Source: Paracoccus sulfuroxidans | Lineage (GTDB): Bacteria; Pseudomonadota; Alphaproteobacteria; Rhodobacterales; Rhodobacteraceae | NCBI RefSeq assembly: GCF_007830335.1 | Contig: NZ_VLKU01000009.1 | Coordinates: 1-64,000 of the forward strand | Direction: 5' to 3' | DNA length: 64,000 nt | Shown: piece after piece, positions 34,158-43,129 of the stretch | Layout of the letters: the number at the start of each line of letters is the position of its first letter | Numbering within the stretch: the stretch's first letter is position 1 | Position numbers and translations under genes: made by a program | The notes under the pieces: generated by a model | Seen by the model: the letters and a program-made list of their open reading frames with translations, nothing else | Database searches by the model: none | Told to the model about the DNA's origin: nothing

Positions 34158-35611
34158 GCGGCGGCCTCCGTGGCGCGCAATTCGCGGATGCCGCGGCCCG
34201 CATGATCAAGCGGTGCGGTCGCCAGATCCAGCGCCTCAATCTCGGCAAGTTTGGCCAGCAGGACATCCTGCATCGGCACGACCTTGCCCGCGTTTGTATC
34301 CACATGGACCAGCATATGTTCCCCCGTTGCGACTTCAGAGCCGTCTTCCCTCAGAAGGCTATGATGCAGGCGGAAACGCTTCTTGTCATGCCCCAGCAGG
34401 CGGGTTTCGACGGTAATCCTTTCGCCCGCCGCAACCTCTGACAGATGCCGGATATGGGTTTCGACCGTATAGGCAGAGAGGCCCTGCCCCCGATACGCCT
34501 CATCCAGACCCATATGGATCAGGAAGGCATCGGTCGCGTCGCCCATGACCTGAAGATAGCGGAACTCGGTCATATGGCCGTTGTAATCGACCCATGAACC
34601 GCCCACGCGGGCTTGGTGCAGACGCAGCGGATAGCCCGGCTCGGCGGTGACGCCGCGCGCGTAGTAACGGTTCTCCATCTGCGCGACGGATTGCCCGGCG
34701 CCCCAATCATTCGCCTTCAGCGCGTGGAAAATGCCGATCAGGTTGTCGTCGCGAATACGCTCCAACTCGCGGATGGAATGCATCCCCGACTGTTCGTCCG
34801 ACTGATCCGCGATCATATTGACCAGCCGATCATCCAGATCGGGCACATCCATCAGCTTCGTCCAAGGCCATTTCAGGGCCGGACCGAATTGAGCCAGAAA
34901 ATGCTTCATCCCGGCCTCGCCGCCCGCGATGCGATAGGTCTCGAACAGGCCCATCTGCGCCCAACGCAGGCCGAAGCCATAGCGGATGATGTCGTCAATG
35001 ACCTCGGTCGTGGCGATGCCGTCATTGACCAGCCACAAAGCCTCGCGCCAGACCGCTTCCAGCAGGCGGTCGCCGATATGGGCGTCGATTTCCTTGGCGA
35101 TCTGGACCGGCTTCATGCCGATGCTGGTCAGGATTTCACTGGCGCGATCCGCAGCCGCCCCGCCGCCGACCACTTCGACAATCGGCAGCAGATAGACCGG
35201 GTTGAAGGGATGGGCGACCACGATGCGCTCGGGGTGCTTTGCCCCCTCACGCAATTCGGACGGCTTGAAGCCCGAGGTCGAGGACCCGATCACGGCGCTT
35301 GGCGGAGCGGCAGCCTCGATTTCAGCGATGATCTTATGCTTCAGATCCAGCCGCTCGGGGACGCTTTCCTGAATGTAATCCGCCCCCTCGACCGCATCCG
35401 CGATCGAGGCGCTCCAGATCAGCTTGCCAGGGGCCGGCAGAGGGGCCTGAAACAGCCGCTCATAGGCGCGGCTTGCGTTCGCCATGACCTCGCCCACGAT
35501 GCGTTCCGCCTCGGGGTGAGGGTCAAAGATGCGCACATCATGCCCGTTCAGGATAAACCGTGCGATCCAGCCGCCGCCGATCACACCGCCGCCAATTGCC
35601 GCAATCTTCAT
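34154..35611 (-). CDS. L-carnitine dehydrogenase fused to a hot-dog (betainyl-CoA) thioesterase
   Basis: 485 residues. The N-terminal 320 residues are a 3-hydroxyacyl-CoA-dehydrogenase-fold enzyme: GGGVIGGGW at 7-15 for NAD and the catalytic motif HPFNPVYLLPIVEVVGG with H134, as in carnitine 3-dehydrogenase (EC 1.1.1.108). Residues about 330-450 are a 4HBT hot-dog domain with VDYNGHMTEFRY (D342-H346). The known pathway oxidises L-carnitine to 3-dehydrocarnitine, a BKACE enzyme transfers CoA, and betainyl-CoA is hydrolysed to glycine betaine, so this chain covers the first and last steps. The start at 35611 (MKIAAIGGG) overlaps the binding-protein stop by ATGA. Confidence 0.93.
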   Translation of the reverse strand: MKIAAIGGGVIGGGWIARFILNGHDVRIFDPHPEAERIVGEVMANASRAYERLFQAPLPAPGKLIWSASIADAVEGADYIQESVPERLDLKHKIIAEIEAAAPPSAVIGSSTSGFKPSELREGAKHPERIVVAHPFNPVYLLPIVEVVGGGAAADRASEILTSIGMKPVQIAKEIDAHIGDRLLEAVWREALWLVNDGIATTEVIDDIIRYGFGLRWAQMGLFETYRIAGGEAGMKHFLAQFGPALKWPWTKLMDVPDLDDRLVNMIADQSDEQSGMHSIRELERIRDDNLIGIFHALKANDWGAGQSVAQMENRYYARGVTAEPGYPLRLHQARVGGSWVDYNGHMTEFRYLQVMGDATDAFLIHMGLDEAYRGQGLSAYTVETHIRHLSEVAAGERITVETRLLGHDKKRFRLHHSLLREDGSEVATGEHMLVHVDTNAGKVVPMQDVLLAKLAEIEALDLATAPLDHAGRGIRELRATEAAA

Positions 35612-37164
35612 GCCGCGTACCACCGTTCCACAAGTTTCCAGCCGTCGAAGAAGCGGTCGCCCGCGACCTTGCCATGCGCGACCTTATCGTTATGCGCATC
35701 GACGTAATTGACGAAGACCGGGATGATCGTGCCGCCGTCCTCGCTGACGAGGCCCTGCATTTCCGTGTACATCTCGCGGCGCAGGTTCTCGTCCAGCTCG
35801 GCCCGCGCCTTCAGCAGCAGCTCATTGAAGCGCGCATTGTCCCAATGGCCTTCGTTCCATTCCGCACCCTTGGAATAGACGAGGCTGAACATGTCATCCT
35901 CGGTCGGGCGGCCGTTCCAATAGCCCATGCAGAAGGGCTTTTTCAGCCAGACGTTGGACCAATAGCCATCCTCGGGCTCGCGCTTGACGTCGATATTGAT
36001 GCCAGCCGCCTTGGCCGACTGCTGGAACAGCTGCGCCGCATCGACCGCCCCGGTGAAGGCCGCGTTTGAGGTCGAAAGCTGGACATTCAGCGTGTCCATC
36101 CCCGCCTTTTTCAGATAGGATTTCGCCTTCTCGGGGTCGTATTCATGCTGCGGCAGGTCGGCGGCATAATAGCGGTTCGCGGGTGCAATCGGGCTGTCAT
36201 TGGCGACCTTGCCATAGCCGCGCAGCACCTTGTCGACCATTTCCTGACGGTTGATCGCGTATTTCAGCGCCAACCGCACGTTCACATCGTTGAAGGGTGC
36301 CACGTCGCAGAACATCGGCAGAGTGTAATGCGCAGTGCCGGTCGTCTCGACCAGTTCAATGCCGGGGCGGCGCTTCAGCAGGTGGATCGTGCCCAGATCA
36401 GGGCCGTTGATCGCATCAACCTCGCCGGTGATCAGCGCGTTCTGGCGTGCGGTCGGATCGCCAATGGCCAGCAGCGTCACATCATCGAACCACGCCCGAT
36501 CGGCCTTCCAGTAGTCGTCGCGTCGCTTCAGGGTGATGCGCACGCCCGGCTCATGCTCGACCAGAGTGTAACCGCCCGTGCCAAGGCCCGACTGCCAGTC
36601 CAGCGTCCCGTCTTCCTTCGCGGGCATGATGATGAAGTGATAATCCGAGGTCAGATAGCCGAAATCGGCATTCCCCGACTTCAGCTCGAACACGACGACA
36701 TTGTCGCCATCGGCGCGAATATCCGCGACCTGCTCCAGCGTGCCTTTCGCGCCCGAGACGGTGTTTTCGCCCCGGTGATGGTTGAAGGACGCGATCACGT
36801 CCTTCGCCGTCACCTTGCGACCGTCGCCAAACGTCGCGTCGCGGATCTTGAAGGTCCAGATCTTGGCCTCGGCATCCGGCTCATAGCTTTCGGCGAGTTC
36901 GGGCTGGGCTTTGCCATCCGCGTCAATCTCGACCAGGTTGTTGCAGACGGCCAGCATCGCCGTCACCACTGGACCCGCCGCGAAGGTCGCGGGGTCGATG
37001 GTGTCCGAGGTCGCCCCGCCCGATTGCCCGATCCGGAAAGAGCCGCCCTTCTTCGGCGCGGCCTGCGCGAATGCGCCACGCGGCAGGATCAGACCCGCCG
37101 CCGTCATCCCCGCAGCACCGGCCAGAAGGCCGCGACGCGAAATTCCATGTTTGGTTGCGTTCAT
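35608..37164 (-). CDS. ABC transporter substrate-binding protein, SBP_bac_5 family (Tat-type signal)
   Basis: 518 residues. The N-terminus has SRRGLLAG, a twin-arginine-like motif, and a hydrophobic stretch ending GAFAQAAPKKGG. The body is a normal oligopeptide/nickel class binding protein (TIDPATFAAGPVV, YEPDAEAKIWTFKIRD, DVNVRLALKYAINRQEMV). It is the receptor of the importer at 30748-34157, and it lies between the BKACE gene and carnitine dehydrogenase. The ligand is inferred to be carnitine or an acyl-carnitine; peptide-family receptors for quaternary ammonium compounds are less usual than the OpuA/ProX type. Confidence 0.92.
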   Translation of the reverse strand: MNATKHGISRRGLLAGAAGMTAAGLILPRGAFAQAAPKKGGSFRIGQSGGATSDTIDPATFAAGPVVTAMLAVCNNLVEIDADGKAQPELAESYEPDAEAKIWTFKIRDATFGDGRKVTAKDVIASFNHHRGENTVSGAKGTLEQVADIRADGDNVVVFELKSGNADFGYLTSDYHFIIMPAKEDGTLDWQSGLGTGGYTLVEHEPGVRITLKRRDDYWKADRAWFDDVTLLAIGDPTARQNALITGEVDAINGPDLGTIHLLKRRPGIELVETTGTAHYTLPMFCDVAPFNDVNVRLALKYAINRQEMVDKVLRGYGKVANDSPIAPANRYYAADLPQHEYDPEKAKSYLKKAGMDTLNVQLSTSNAAFTGAVDAAQLFQQSAKAAGINIDVKREPEDGYWSNVWLKKPFCMGYWNGRPTEDDMFSLVYSKGAEWNEGHWDNARFNELLLKARAELDENLRREMYTEMQGLVSEDGGTIIPVFVNYVDAHNDKVAHGKVAGDRFFDGWKLVERWYAA

Positions 37165-37194
37165 CTTGTTGCTCCCTGTTGTGACGCCCGTCCT

Positions 37195-38082
37195 TTAGCG
37201 GCGGGTCAGTTTCAGCTTTGCGCGGACCTCATCGGGGCCAAGGATGCGGCTGCCCATATTGGTCAGGATCGTCGCCGCGCGCTCGACCAGATCGCCGTTG
37301 CTGGCCAGAACGCCCTTATCCAGCCAGATATTGTCCTCGAGGCCAACCCGGACGTTCCCGCCCACCAGCGCCGCTTGCGCGACATAGGGCATCTGCATCC
37401 GGCCAATCGAGAACATCGAATAGACCCAGCCCGCCGGGATATTGTTGATCATCGCCATCAGGCTGTTCGTGTCATTGGGCGCGCCGTAAGGGATACCCAT
37501 GCACAGCTGGATCATCACCGGATCGTCGATCAGCCCTTCGTCGACCAGCGTTTTCGCCAGCCACAGATGGCCGGTGTCGAACACCTCGATCTCGGGGCGC
37601 ACGCCCGCCGCCTGAATACGCTTGGCCATCGCCCGCAGCGTGCCGGGCGTGTTGGTCATCACATAATCGGCTTCGGCAAAGTTCATCGTGCCGCAATCCA
37701 GCGTGCAGATTTCCGGCAGCAGTTCCTCGACATGAACCAGACGCTCGGTCGCGCCGACGATATCGGATTGCGGCGACAAAGGCAGCGGCGCCTCGGCCGA
37801 TCCCAGCACGATGTCGCCCCCCATCCCCGCCGTCAGGTTCAAAATGACGTCGGTATCCGAGGACCTCACCCGCTCGACCACTTCCCGATACAGCGCCGGA
37901 TCGCGCGAGGGCGCGCCGGTTTCCGGGTCACGCACGTGGACATGCGCAATCGCCGCGCCGGCCTTCGCGGCCTCGATACAGGCATCGGCAATCTGTTTCG
38001 GCGTGATCGGCACAAGGTTCGATTTCTTGTGGCTTTGGCCAGAGCCGGTGACGGCGCAGGTGATGAAAACGTCGGGGTTCAT
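37195..38082 (-). CDS. 3-keto-5-aminohexanoate cleavage family enzyme (BKACE), 3-dehydrocarnitine cleavage
   Basis: 295 residues of the BKACE (DUF849) family. The zinc histidines are H47 and H49 in [11 protein letters not shown], and NLTAGMGGD lies near 100. BKACE enzymes condense a beta-keto acid with acetyl-CoA and split the product. Next to carnitine dehydrogenase, the substrate is almost certainly 3-dehydrocarnitine, giving acetoacetate and betainyl-CoA (cdhC-type role). The family start is [15 protein letters not shown] at 38082; the open frame continues to 38112. It is the first gene of the carnitine operon, divergent from the regulator at 38165. Confidence 0.92.
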   Translation of the reverse strand: MNPDVFITCAVTGSGQSHKKSNLVPITPKQIADACIEAAKAGAAIAHVHVRDPETGAPSRDPALYREVVERVRSSDTDVILNLTAGMGGDIVLGSAEAPLPLSPQSDIVGATERLVHVEELLPEICTLDCGTMNFAEADYVMTNTPGTLRAMAKRIQAAGVRPEIEVFDTGHLWLAKTLVDEGLIDDPVMIQLCMGIPYGAPNDTNSLMAMINNIPAGWVYSMFSIGRMQMPYVAQAALVGGNVRVGLEDNIWLDKGVLASNGDLVERAATILTNMGSRILGPDEVRAKLKLTRR

Positions 38083-38101
38083 CGAATTCTCCAGTGTCGG
38101 T

Positions 38102-38117
38102 GTTACCCTCACGTTAC
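38102..38117. promoter_or_regulatory. Direct GTTAC repeats in the carnitine promoter region
   Basis: GTTAC occurs at 38102 and 38113, an 11-base spacing (GTTACCCTCAC, then GTTACGGTGAT), in the region between the BKACE gene and the GlxA-type regulator. Direct repeats spaced by one helical turn are usual for AraC-type proteins, so this may be the CdhR-like binding site. One case only; weak. Confidence 0.35.
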
Positions 38118-38164
38118 GGTGATTCCGCTGGCGTGATTTGCATTTTTCGCCATATCATTTGCTG

Positions 38165-39106
38165 ATGCAGCCAATTTCGCCCTTCCATCTGACGTTCTTG
38201 CTGTTCGAGGGCTTCTCGAACATGGTCCTTGCCAACGCGATCGAGCCTCTGCGCGCGGCCCGTGACCTGTCCGGCCAGCGGCTGTTTTCATGGCAGATTG
38301 CGTCGATGGAAGGGGGCAGCGTCCTTAGCTCTTCGCGGCTGACGGTCGGCTCGGATGTGGCGCTGGACCGGGTCGGGGCGACCGATGCGCTGATCGTGGT
38401 TTCGGGCTATGGCATCCGCGACCACCTGCGCCGCAAGACGCTGCAAGGGCTTCTGAACAAGGCCCGCGGCCTGCCCCTGATCGGCGGCTTCGACACCGGC
38501 GCATGGATGCTGGCCGAGGCGGGTCTTCTGGCCGGTCGCCGCGCCACGATCCACTGGATGGAGACCGAGGCGCTGGCCGAGGCCTTCCCGGAGATCGAGG
38601 TCATCGCCGCACCCTATGTCACCGACGGCAACACCGTGACCTGCGGCGGCGCGCAGGGCGTGCTGAACTGGTCCTTGGACCTGATCGGTGCCCATGCCGA
38701 TGACGCGCTGCGCTATGACGTCGCGAATATGTTCACGCGCACCCATGTCGCGCCGACCGAATCCAGCTCGCCCCGCATGACCGACCGCGCCCTGCCCGCA
38801 CCGATGATGCGTGCCGTCGTCGCGATGCGCGAAAGCGCCGAAAACCCCGAGCCATTGTCGCGCATCGCCGATCGCGCCGCGCTGACCACCCGCTCGATGG
38901 ACCGGCTGTTTCACACCCATCTGGGGATGCCCGCCGGTCGCTATTACCGCATCATCCGCCTGTCCCACGCCCGCGCTTTGGCAATCGAGACCAGCCTGCC
39001 CTTGGAAGATATCGCCGCCCGCACCGGCTTTGCCTCAGCCGCGACACTCGCCCGTGCCTATCGCGCCCATTTCGGCGAGACCGTGCGGGGCACACGGCGC
39101 GGCTAG
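38165..39106 (+). CDS. GlxA/CdhR family AraC-type regulator of the carnitine operon
   Basis: 313 residues. A DJ-1/PfpI-like domain (about 1-190) precedes an AraC-type double HTH (about 215-313; EPLSRIADRAALTTRSMDRLF, and AARTGFASAATLARAYRAHF). At the nucleophile elbow the sequence is GGFDTGAWMLAEAGLL: no cysteine, so the domain senses a ligand rather than acting as an enzyme. It is divergent from the BKACE gene, as CdhR is from carnitine genes in Pseudomonas. The ATG at 38165 lacks a clear ribosome site; a TTG at 38138 is possible. Confidence 0.88.
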   Translation: MQPISPFHLTFLLFEGFSNMVLANAIEPLRAARDLSGQRLFSWQIASMEGGSVLSSSRLTVGSDVALDRVGATDALIVVSGYGIRDHLRRKTLQGLLNKARGLPLIGGFDTGAWMLAEAGLLAGRRATIHWMETEALAEAFPEIEVIAAPYVTDGNTVTCGGAQGVLNWSLDLIGAHADDALRYDVANMFTRTHVAPTESSSPRMTDRALPAPMMRAVVAMRESAENPEPLSRIADRAALTTRSMDRLFHTHLGMPAGRYYRIIRLSHARALAIETSLPLEDIAARTGFASAATLARAYRAHFGETVRGTRRG

Positions 39107-39116
39107 CTCAGGCCGT

Positions 39117-39896
39117 TCAGCGCCCCTTCCAGACCGGATCGCGCTTTTCGGCGAAGGCCTTCGCGCCCTCCAGTTGATCCTCGGACCGATAGAGCTTCTC
39201 GACCGTCGCGAACTGGCTTTTAGTGATGCGGTTGAGGGCATCTTGAAACTTCATATCCTCGGCCTCGCGCACGATCTCCTTGATCGCAGCAAAGACCAAA
39301 GGCGGGCCAGCGGCCAGCTCATCCGCCAGCTTCCGCGCTTCGACCAGCAGTCGGTCAGCAGGCAGGATGCGGTTCACCAGCCCCCAACGCGCGGCTTCCT
39401 CGGCATCGATCCAGCGCCCGGTCAGCAGCATCTCCATCGCGATATGATAGGGGATGCGCTTCGGGAGTTTGATCGAGGCCGCGTCGGCGACCGTCCCCGA
39501 CCGGATCTCGGGCAGCGCGAAAGTCGCGTGCTCGGCGGCAAGGATAATGTCGCAAGACAGCGCCAGTTCCAGCCCGCCGCCACAGCAAATGCCGTTGACC
39601 GCAACGATCACCGGCTTGTTCAGGCCGCGCAGTTCCTGCAAGCCGCCAAAGCCGCCGACGCCGTAATCGCCATCGACCTCATCGCCATCCGCCGCGGCCT
39701 TCAGGTCCCATCCGGGGCAGAAGAACTTCTCGCCCGCCGCCGTCAGGATCGCGACCCGCAGGTTCGAGTCGTCGCGGAATTGCGTGAAGCCCTCGCCCAT
39801 GATCCGGCTGGTCGCAAGGTCGATGGCATTGGCCTTGGGCCGGTCCAGCGTGACCTCCAGCACATGGCCGCGCGTTTCGGTTCGGATCGGGTTCAT
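39117..39896 (-). CDS. caiD: Crotonobetainyl-CoA hydratase / carnitinyl-CoA dehydratase
   Basis: 259 residues, almost the length of E. coli CaiD (261). The opening LEVTLDRPKANAIDLATS, the segment GEKFFCPGWDLKAAA and the last ten residues EKRDPVWKGR match CaiD closely. The acids E110 and E130 correspond to CaiD's E111 and E131. It interconverts L-carnitinyl-CoA and crotonobetainyl-CoA. The start at 39896 overlaps the acyl-CoA synthetase stop by ATGA. It is convergent with the carnitine regulator, joining the two operons. Confidence 0.93.
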   Translation of the reverse strand: MNPIRTETRGHVLEVTLDRPKANAIDLATSRIMGEGFTQFRDDSNLRVAILTAAGEKFFCPGWDLKAAADGDEVDGDYGVGGFGGLQELRGLNKPVIVAVNGICCGGGLELALSCDIILAAEHATFALPEIRSGTVADAASIKLPKRIPYHIAMEMLLTGRWIDAEEAARWGLVNRILPADRLLVEARKLADELAAGPPLVFAAIKEIVREAEDMKFQDALNRITKSQFATVEKLYRSEDQLEGAKAFAEKRDPVWKGR

Positions 39897-41914
39897 GGCT
39901 CTCCCTTTCGGATCAAGGCATCGACGGCAACCGCGCCATCGGGCAAGCAAAGCAGCGGGTTGATTTCAACTTCCGACAGCCCCGGCGTCGCGCGCACATA
40001 ATCCTGCACGGCCAGAACCTGGGCGACAATCGCATCCAGATCAGCCCCCGGCGCGCCGCGCCAGCCTTGCAAAACCTGCCAGATGCGCAGCCGCGTCAGC
40101 GCCTCCCGGATGTCGTCACCGGTCACCGGCAGCAGCAGATTGGTGCTATCCTTCCAGACCTCGGTCATCACGCCCCCCGCGCCAAGGGTCAGCAGATAGC
40201 CATGAACCTGATCGCGCGTCACGCCGACCAACAGTTCCGTCACCACGCCACCGATCATCTGCTCGACGAGATAGCTTCGGGCCCCCATCCGCTCCGCCGC
40301 CGCAAAGACCTGCTCACCCGAGATCAGGTTCAGCGCAACCGCCCCGGCTTCGGTCTTATGCGCAAACCCCTCGCCCTTCAGAACGACAGGAAAACCCATC
40401 GCTTCGGCAGCCTTCGCCGCCTCATTCGCGGTCACGACGCGCTGTGTACGCGGTGTGCACAGCCCGTGCACAGCCAGCGCCGCCTTCGCCTCGCCCTCGG
40501 CCAGCGTTTGCAGGCCCTTCGGCTCGCCCCCCGGCGACCACACCCTTTCGCGGTGCACAGGCACCGGCTGCGCCGCCGCGGCAATCGCCGCCAGCGCCTC
40601 GGGCATGCCGTTGAAAGGCGTAATCCCGCGCCGCACACAATCCTCGGCAATGTCTTCGGGCATATTCTCGGGCAGGCTCGCGATCAGCCCCAAAGGCACG
40701 CCCAGATCCTGCGTATCCTGCAGCGCATCCAGCACGTCCTGCCATTCCTTCGCGGTGCAGCGATCGAGGCGCGGATAGTCCAGAACGACGCAAACCATCG
40801 CCAGCGAGGGATCGACGGTCGCCCGGAAAGTGGCGGTCAGTGCCTGCCGGTTTCCCCAGATATAGGTGTGATAATCCAACGGGTTGGAGAGCGCGACCTT
40901 CGGCCCCAGCACCTCGCGCAGACCCGCTTTCTGGCGCGTGTTCAGCGCTGGAAACTCGACGCCCGCCGCCAGCCCGCCATCCGCCATCAGGCTCGCCTCA
41001 CCCCCGGAACAGGAGAGCGACGCAATGCGGTTCGAGGGCAGCCGCCCCGCGACATGCAGCAGTTTCAGCGTCTCAACCATGACCGCAAGACTATCGACCT
41101 GAATGACGCCCAGCCGCTTCAACAGCGCCCGTGACGCCGCATCCGATCCAGCTAGCGAGGCCGTGTGCGACACCGTCGCCGCCTGCGCCTGATCCGAAGC
41201 CCCAACTTTCAGCGCCACCACCGGCTTGCCGATTTCCAACGCAAATTCAGCCAGTTGCTGGAAATCGTCCAGATCGCCGATCCCCTCGATATGCAGCCCC
41301 AATGCCGTGACCCGAGGATCGCGCAGCACCTCCCGCCCGATCTGCGACAGGCTGACCCGCGCCTGATTTCCCGCCGTCACCGCATAGGCAATCGGCAGGC
41401 CCCGTCGCTGCATCGTTACATTGATCGCGATGTTTGATGATTGGGTGACAATCGCCACGCCGCTTTCAACCCGCACCATCCCATGCTGATCCGGCCACAG
41501 CGCCGCCCCGTCCAAGGCATTGATAATGCCGTAACAATTCGGCCCCAAGAAGGGCATTTCGCCCGCCGCGGCGATCAGCGCATCTTGCAGATCCGCGCCA
41601 TCATCAAGCTCGGCCGCCGCCTCACGGAACCCGGCGGCAAGGCAGACCGCGCCCCCTGCCCCGATGGTGGACAGCTCGCGCATGACGCTAATCGTCGCCT
41701 CGCGATTGACGGCGATATAGGCCGCATCCAGCACGCCGGGCAGCGCCGAAACCGTTGGAAACGCAGGCAATCCCGCCACTTCCGTCTGCGTCGGATGCAC
41801 CGGCCAGACGTCCCCCTGAAACCCGATCCGGCGACATTCGCGCACGATGTTCTGCGCCCAAAGCCCGCCGCCGATCACCGCAATCGAGCGGGGCCGAAAC
41901 AGCCGCTCCATCAC
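39893..41914 (-). CDS. ADP/NDP-forming acyl-CoA synthetase
   Basis: 673 residues. It has an N-terminal CoA-binding domain (SIAVIGGG at 10-17), central ligase-CoA domains with the phosphorylated histidine H250 in VSHTASLAGSD, and a C-terminal ATP-grasp domain (GFPVVLKGEGFAHKTEAG). This is the acetate:CoA ligase (ADP-forming) / Pat-like architecture. Between CaiD and an acyl-CoA dehydrogenase, it presumably activates gamma-butyrobetaine, crotonobetaine or carnitine, a job done in enteric bacteria by CaiC/CaiB. The start overlaps the acyl-CoA dehydrogenase stop by 4 bases. Confidence 0.9.
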   Translation of the reverse strand: MMERLFRPRSIAVIGGGLWAQNIVRECRRIGFQGDVWPVHPTQTEVAGLPAFPTVSALPGVLDAAYIAVNREATISVMRELSTIGAGGAVCLAAGFREAAAELDDGADLQDALIAAAGEMPFLGPNCYGIINALDGAALWPDQHGMVRVESGVAIVTQSSNIAINVTMQRRGLPIAYAVTAGNQARVSLSQIGREVLRDPRVTALGLHIEGIGDLDDFQQLAEFALEIGKPVVALKVGASDQAQAATVSHTASLAGSDAASRALLKRLGVIQVDSLAVMVETLKLLHVAGRLPSNRIASLSCSGGEASLMADGGLAAGVEFPALNTRQKAGLREVLGPKVALSNPLDYHTYIWGNRQALTATFRATVDPSLAMVCVVLDYPRLDRCTAKEWQDVLDALQDTQDLGVPLGLIASLPENMPEDIAEDCVRRGITPFNGMPEALAAIAAAAQPVPVHRERVWSPGGEPKGLQTLAEGEAKAALAVHGLCTPRTQRVVTANEAAKAAEAMGFPVVLKGEGFAHKTEAGAVALNLISGEQVFAAAERMGARSYLVEQMIGGVVTELLVGVTRDQVHGYLLTLGAGGVMTEVWKDSTNLLLPVTGDDIREALTRLRIWQVLQGWRGAPGADLDAIVAQVLAVQDYVRATPGLSEVEINPLLCLPDGAVAVDALIRKGEP

Positions 41915-43071
41915 GCACCCAAGGGGCGGAAGATTTCGCGCCCGATGATGTGGCGCTGGATTTCGGAGGTGCCGTCCCAGATCCGCTCGACCCGAGCGTC
42001 GCGCCAGAAGCGCTCGATGGGGAAATCGTCCATCAGCCCCATGCCACCGAAGATTTGCAGCGTCTTGTCGGTCACCCGCGCCAGCATCTCGGTCGCGTAA
42101 AGCTTGGCGCTAGCGATCTCGCGGTTCGCAGGCAAGCCTTGGTCCAGCCGCCACGCGCCAGAGAGTGTCAGCCAATCGGCGGCATCGATTTCGGTAATCA
42201 TATCAGCGACCTGAAAGCTGACGCCCTGAAACTTCGCGATGCTTTGGCCGAACTGCTTGCGCTGCGCCGCATAGTCGACGGCATAGTCAAAGCAGCGGCG
42301 CGCCCGTCCGACAGCGAAAGCGGCGACGGTCAGGCGGGTGGCGTAAAGCCAGTCGTTCATCACCTTGAAGCCGCCGTCGACCTCACCCAGCACCTGCGCA
42401 TCGGACAGGCGGCAATTGTCGAAATAGAGCGTGTAATTCTTGTAGCCCCGATGCGAGACGGAATTGTAGCCATCCCGCACCTCGAACCCCGCAGCACTCC
42501 GGTCGACCAGAAAGCAGGTCAGCCGCTTCTTCGCCCCCTGAGGCGTCTCATCGACCCCGGTCGCGACAAAAATGATAAAGAAATCAGCATGCTCCGCACC
42601 AGAGATGAAATGCTTCGAGCCGTTGATGACCCAATCGCCCCCGTCCCGCACGGCCTGACATTTCATGCCGCGCACGTCAGAGCCTGCATCCGGCTCGGTC
42701 ATCGCCAGCGCATCCATGCGCTCACCCCGCACGGCGGGCAACAGATAACGCTCGCGCTGATCCCCCACGCAGGCCATCAGGATATTCTGCGGCCGGCCAA
42801 AGAAATGCGTCAGCGCCATCGAGCCGCGCCCCAGTTCCCGCTCAACCAGCGTGAAATCCAGATGCGACAGACCCGCGCCGCCGACCTCCTCGGGGAAATT
42901 CGCGGCGTAGAAGCCAAGGTCCAATACCTTGCGCTGGATCTCTTGCCCCAGCTCATGCGGCACCTGCCCCGTGCGCTCGACCAACGCCTCATGCGGATAG
43001 ATTTCCTTCTCGACGAACTCGCGCACAGTGCGGACGATCATCTCCTGTTCCTGGCTCAACCCGAAATCCAT
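41911..43071 (-). CDS. Acyl-CoA dehydrogenase, probably for gamma-butyrobetainyl-CoA
   Basis: 386 residues. FAD motifs include AMTEPDAGSDVRGMK (about 130-144) and the C-terminal RIWDGTSEIQR. The position usually held by the catalytic Glu in YEGT is D366 here, a variation seen in part of the family but worth noting. Start chosen at 43071 because GGGAGGA is 7 bases before it; the ATG at 43077 touches that site. It heads the operon with the synthetase and CaiD; from this, oxidation of gamma-butyrobetainyl-CoA to crotonobetainyl-CoA is inferred. It is not close to CaiA in sequence. Confidence 0.88.
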   Translation of the reverse strand: MDFGLSQEQEMIVRTVREFVEKEIYPHEALVERTGQVPHELGQEIQRKVLDLGFYAANFPEEVGGAGLSHLDFTLVERELGRGSMALTHFFGRPQNILMACVGDQRERYLLPAVRGERMDALAMTEPDAGSDVRGMKCQAVRDGGDWVINGSKHFISGAEHADFFIIFVATGVDETPQGAKKRLTCFLVDRSAAGFEVRDGYNSVSHRGYKNYTLYFDNCRLSDAQVLGEVDGGFKVMNDWLYATRLTVAAFAVGRARRCFDYAVDYAAQRKQFGQSIAKFQGVSFQVADMITEIDAADWLTLSGAWRLDQGLPANREIASAKLYATEMLARVTDKTLQIFGGMGLMDDFPIERFWRDARVERIWDGTSEIQRHIIGREIFRPLGA

Positions 43072-43129
43072 CCGCATTCCTCCCTTGCCGATTCCCTCAT
43101 GAGGATGAGACAAGACAGCAAAGCTCATC

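Noticed and set aside
36145..38136. 663-residue plus-strand open frame
   Set aside because: Antisense to the binding protein and BKACE genes; composition is that of a frame shadow.
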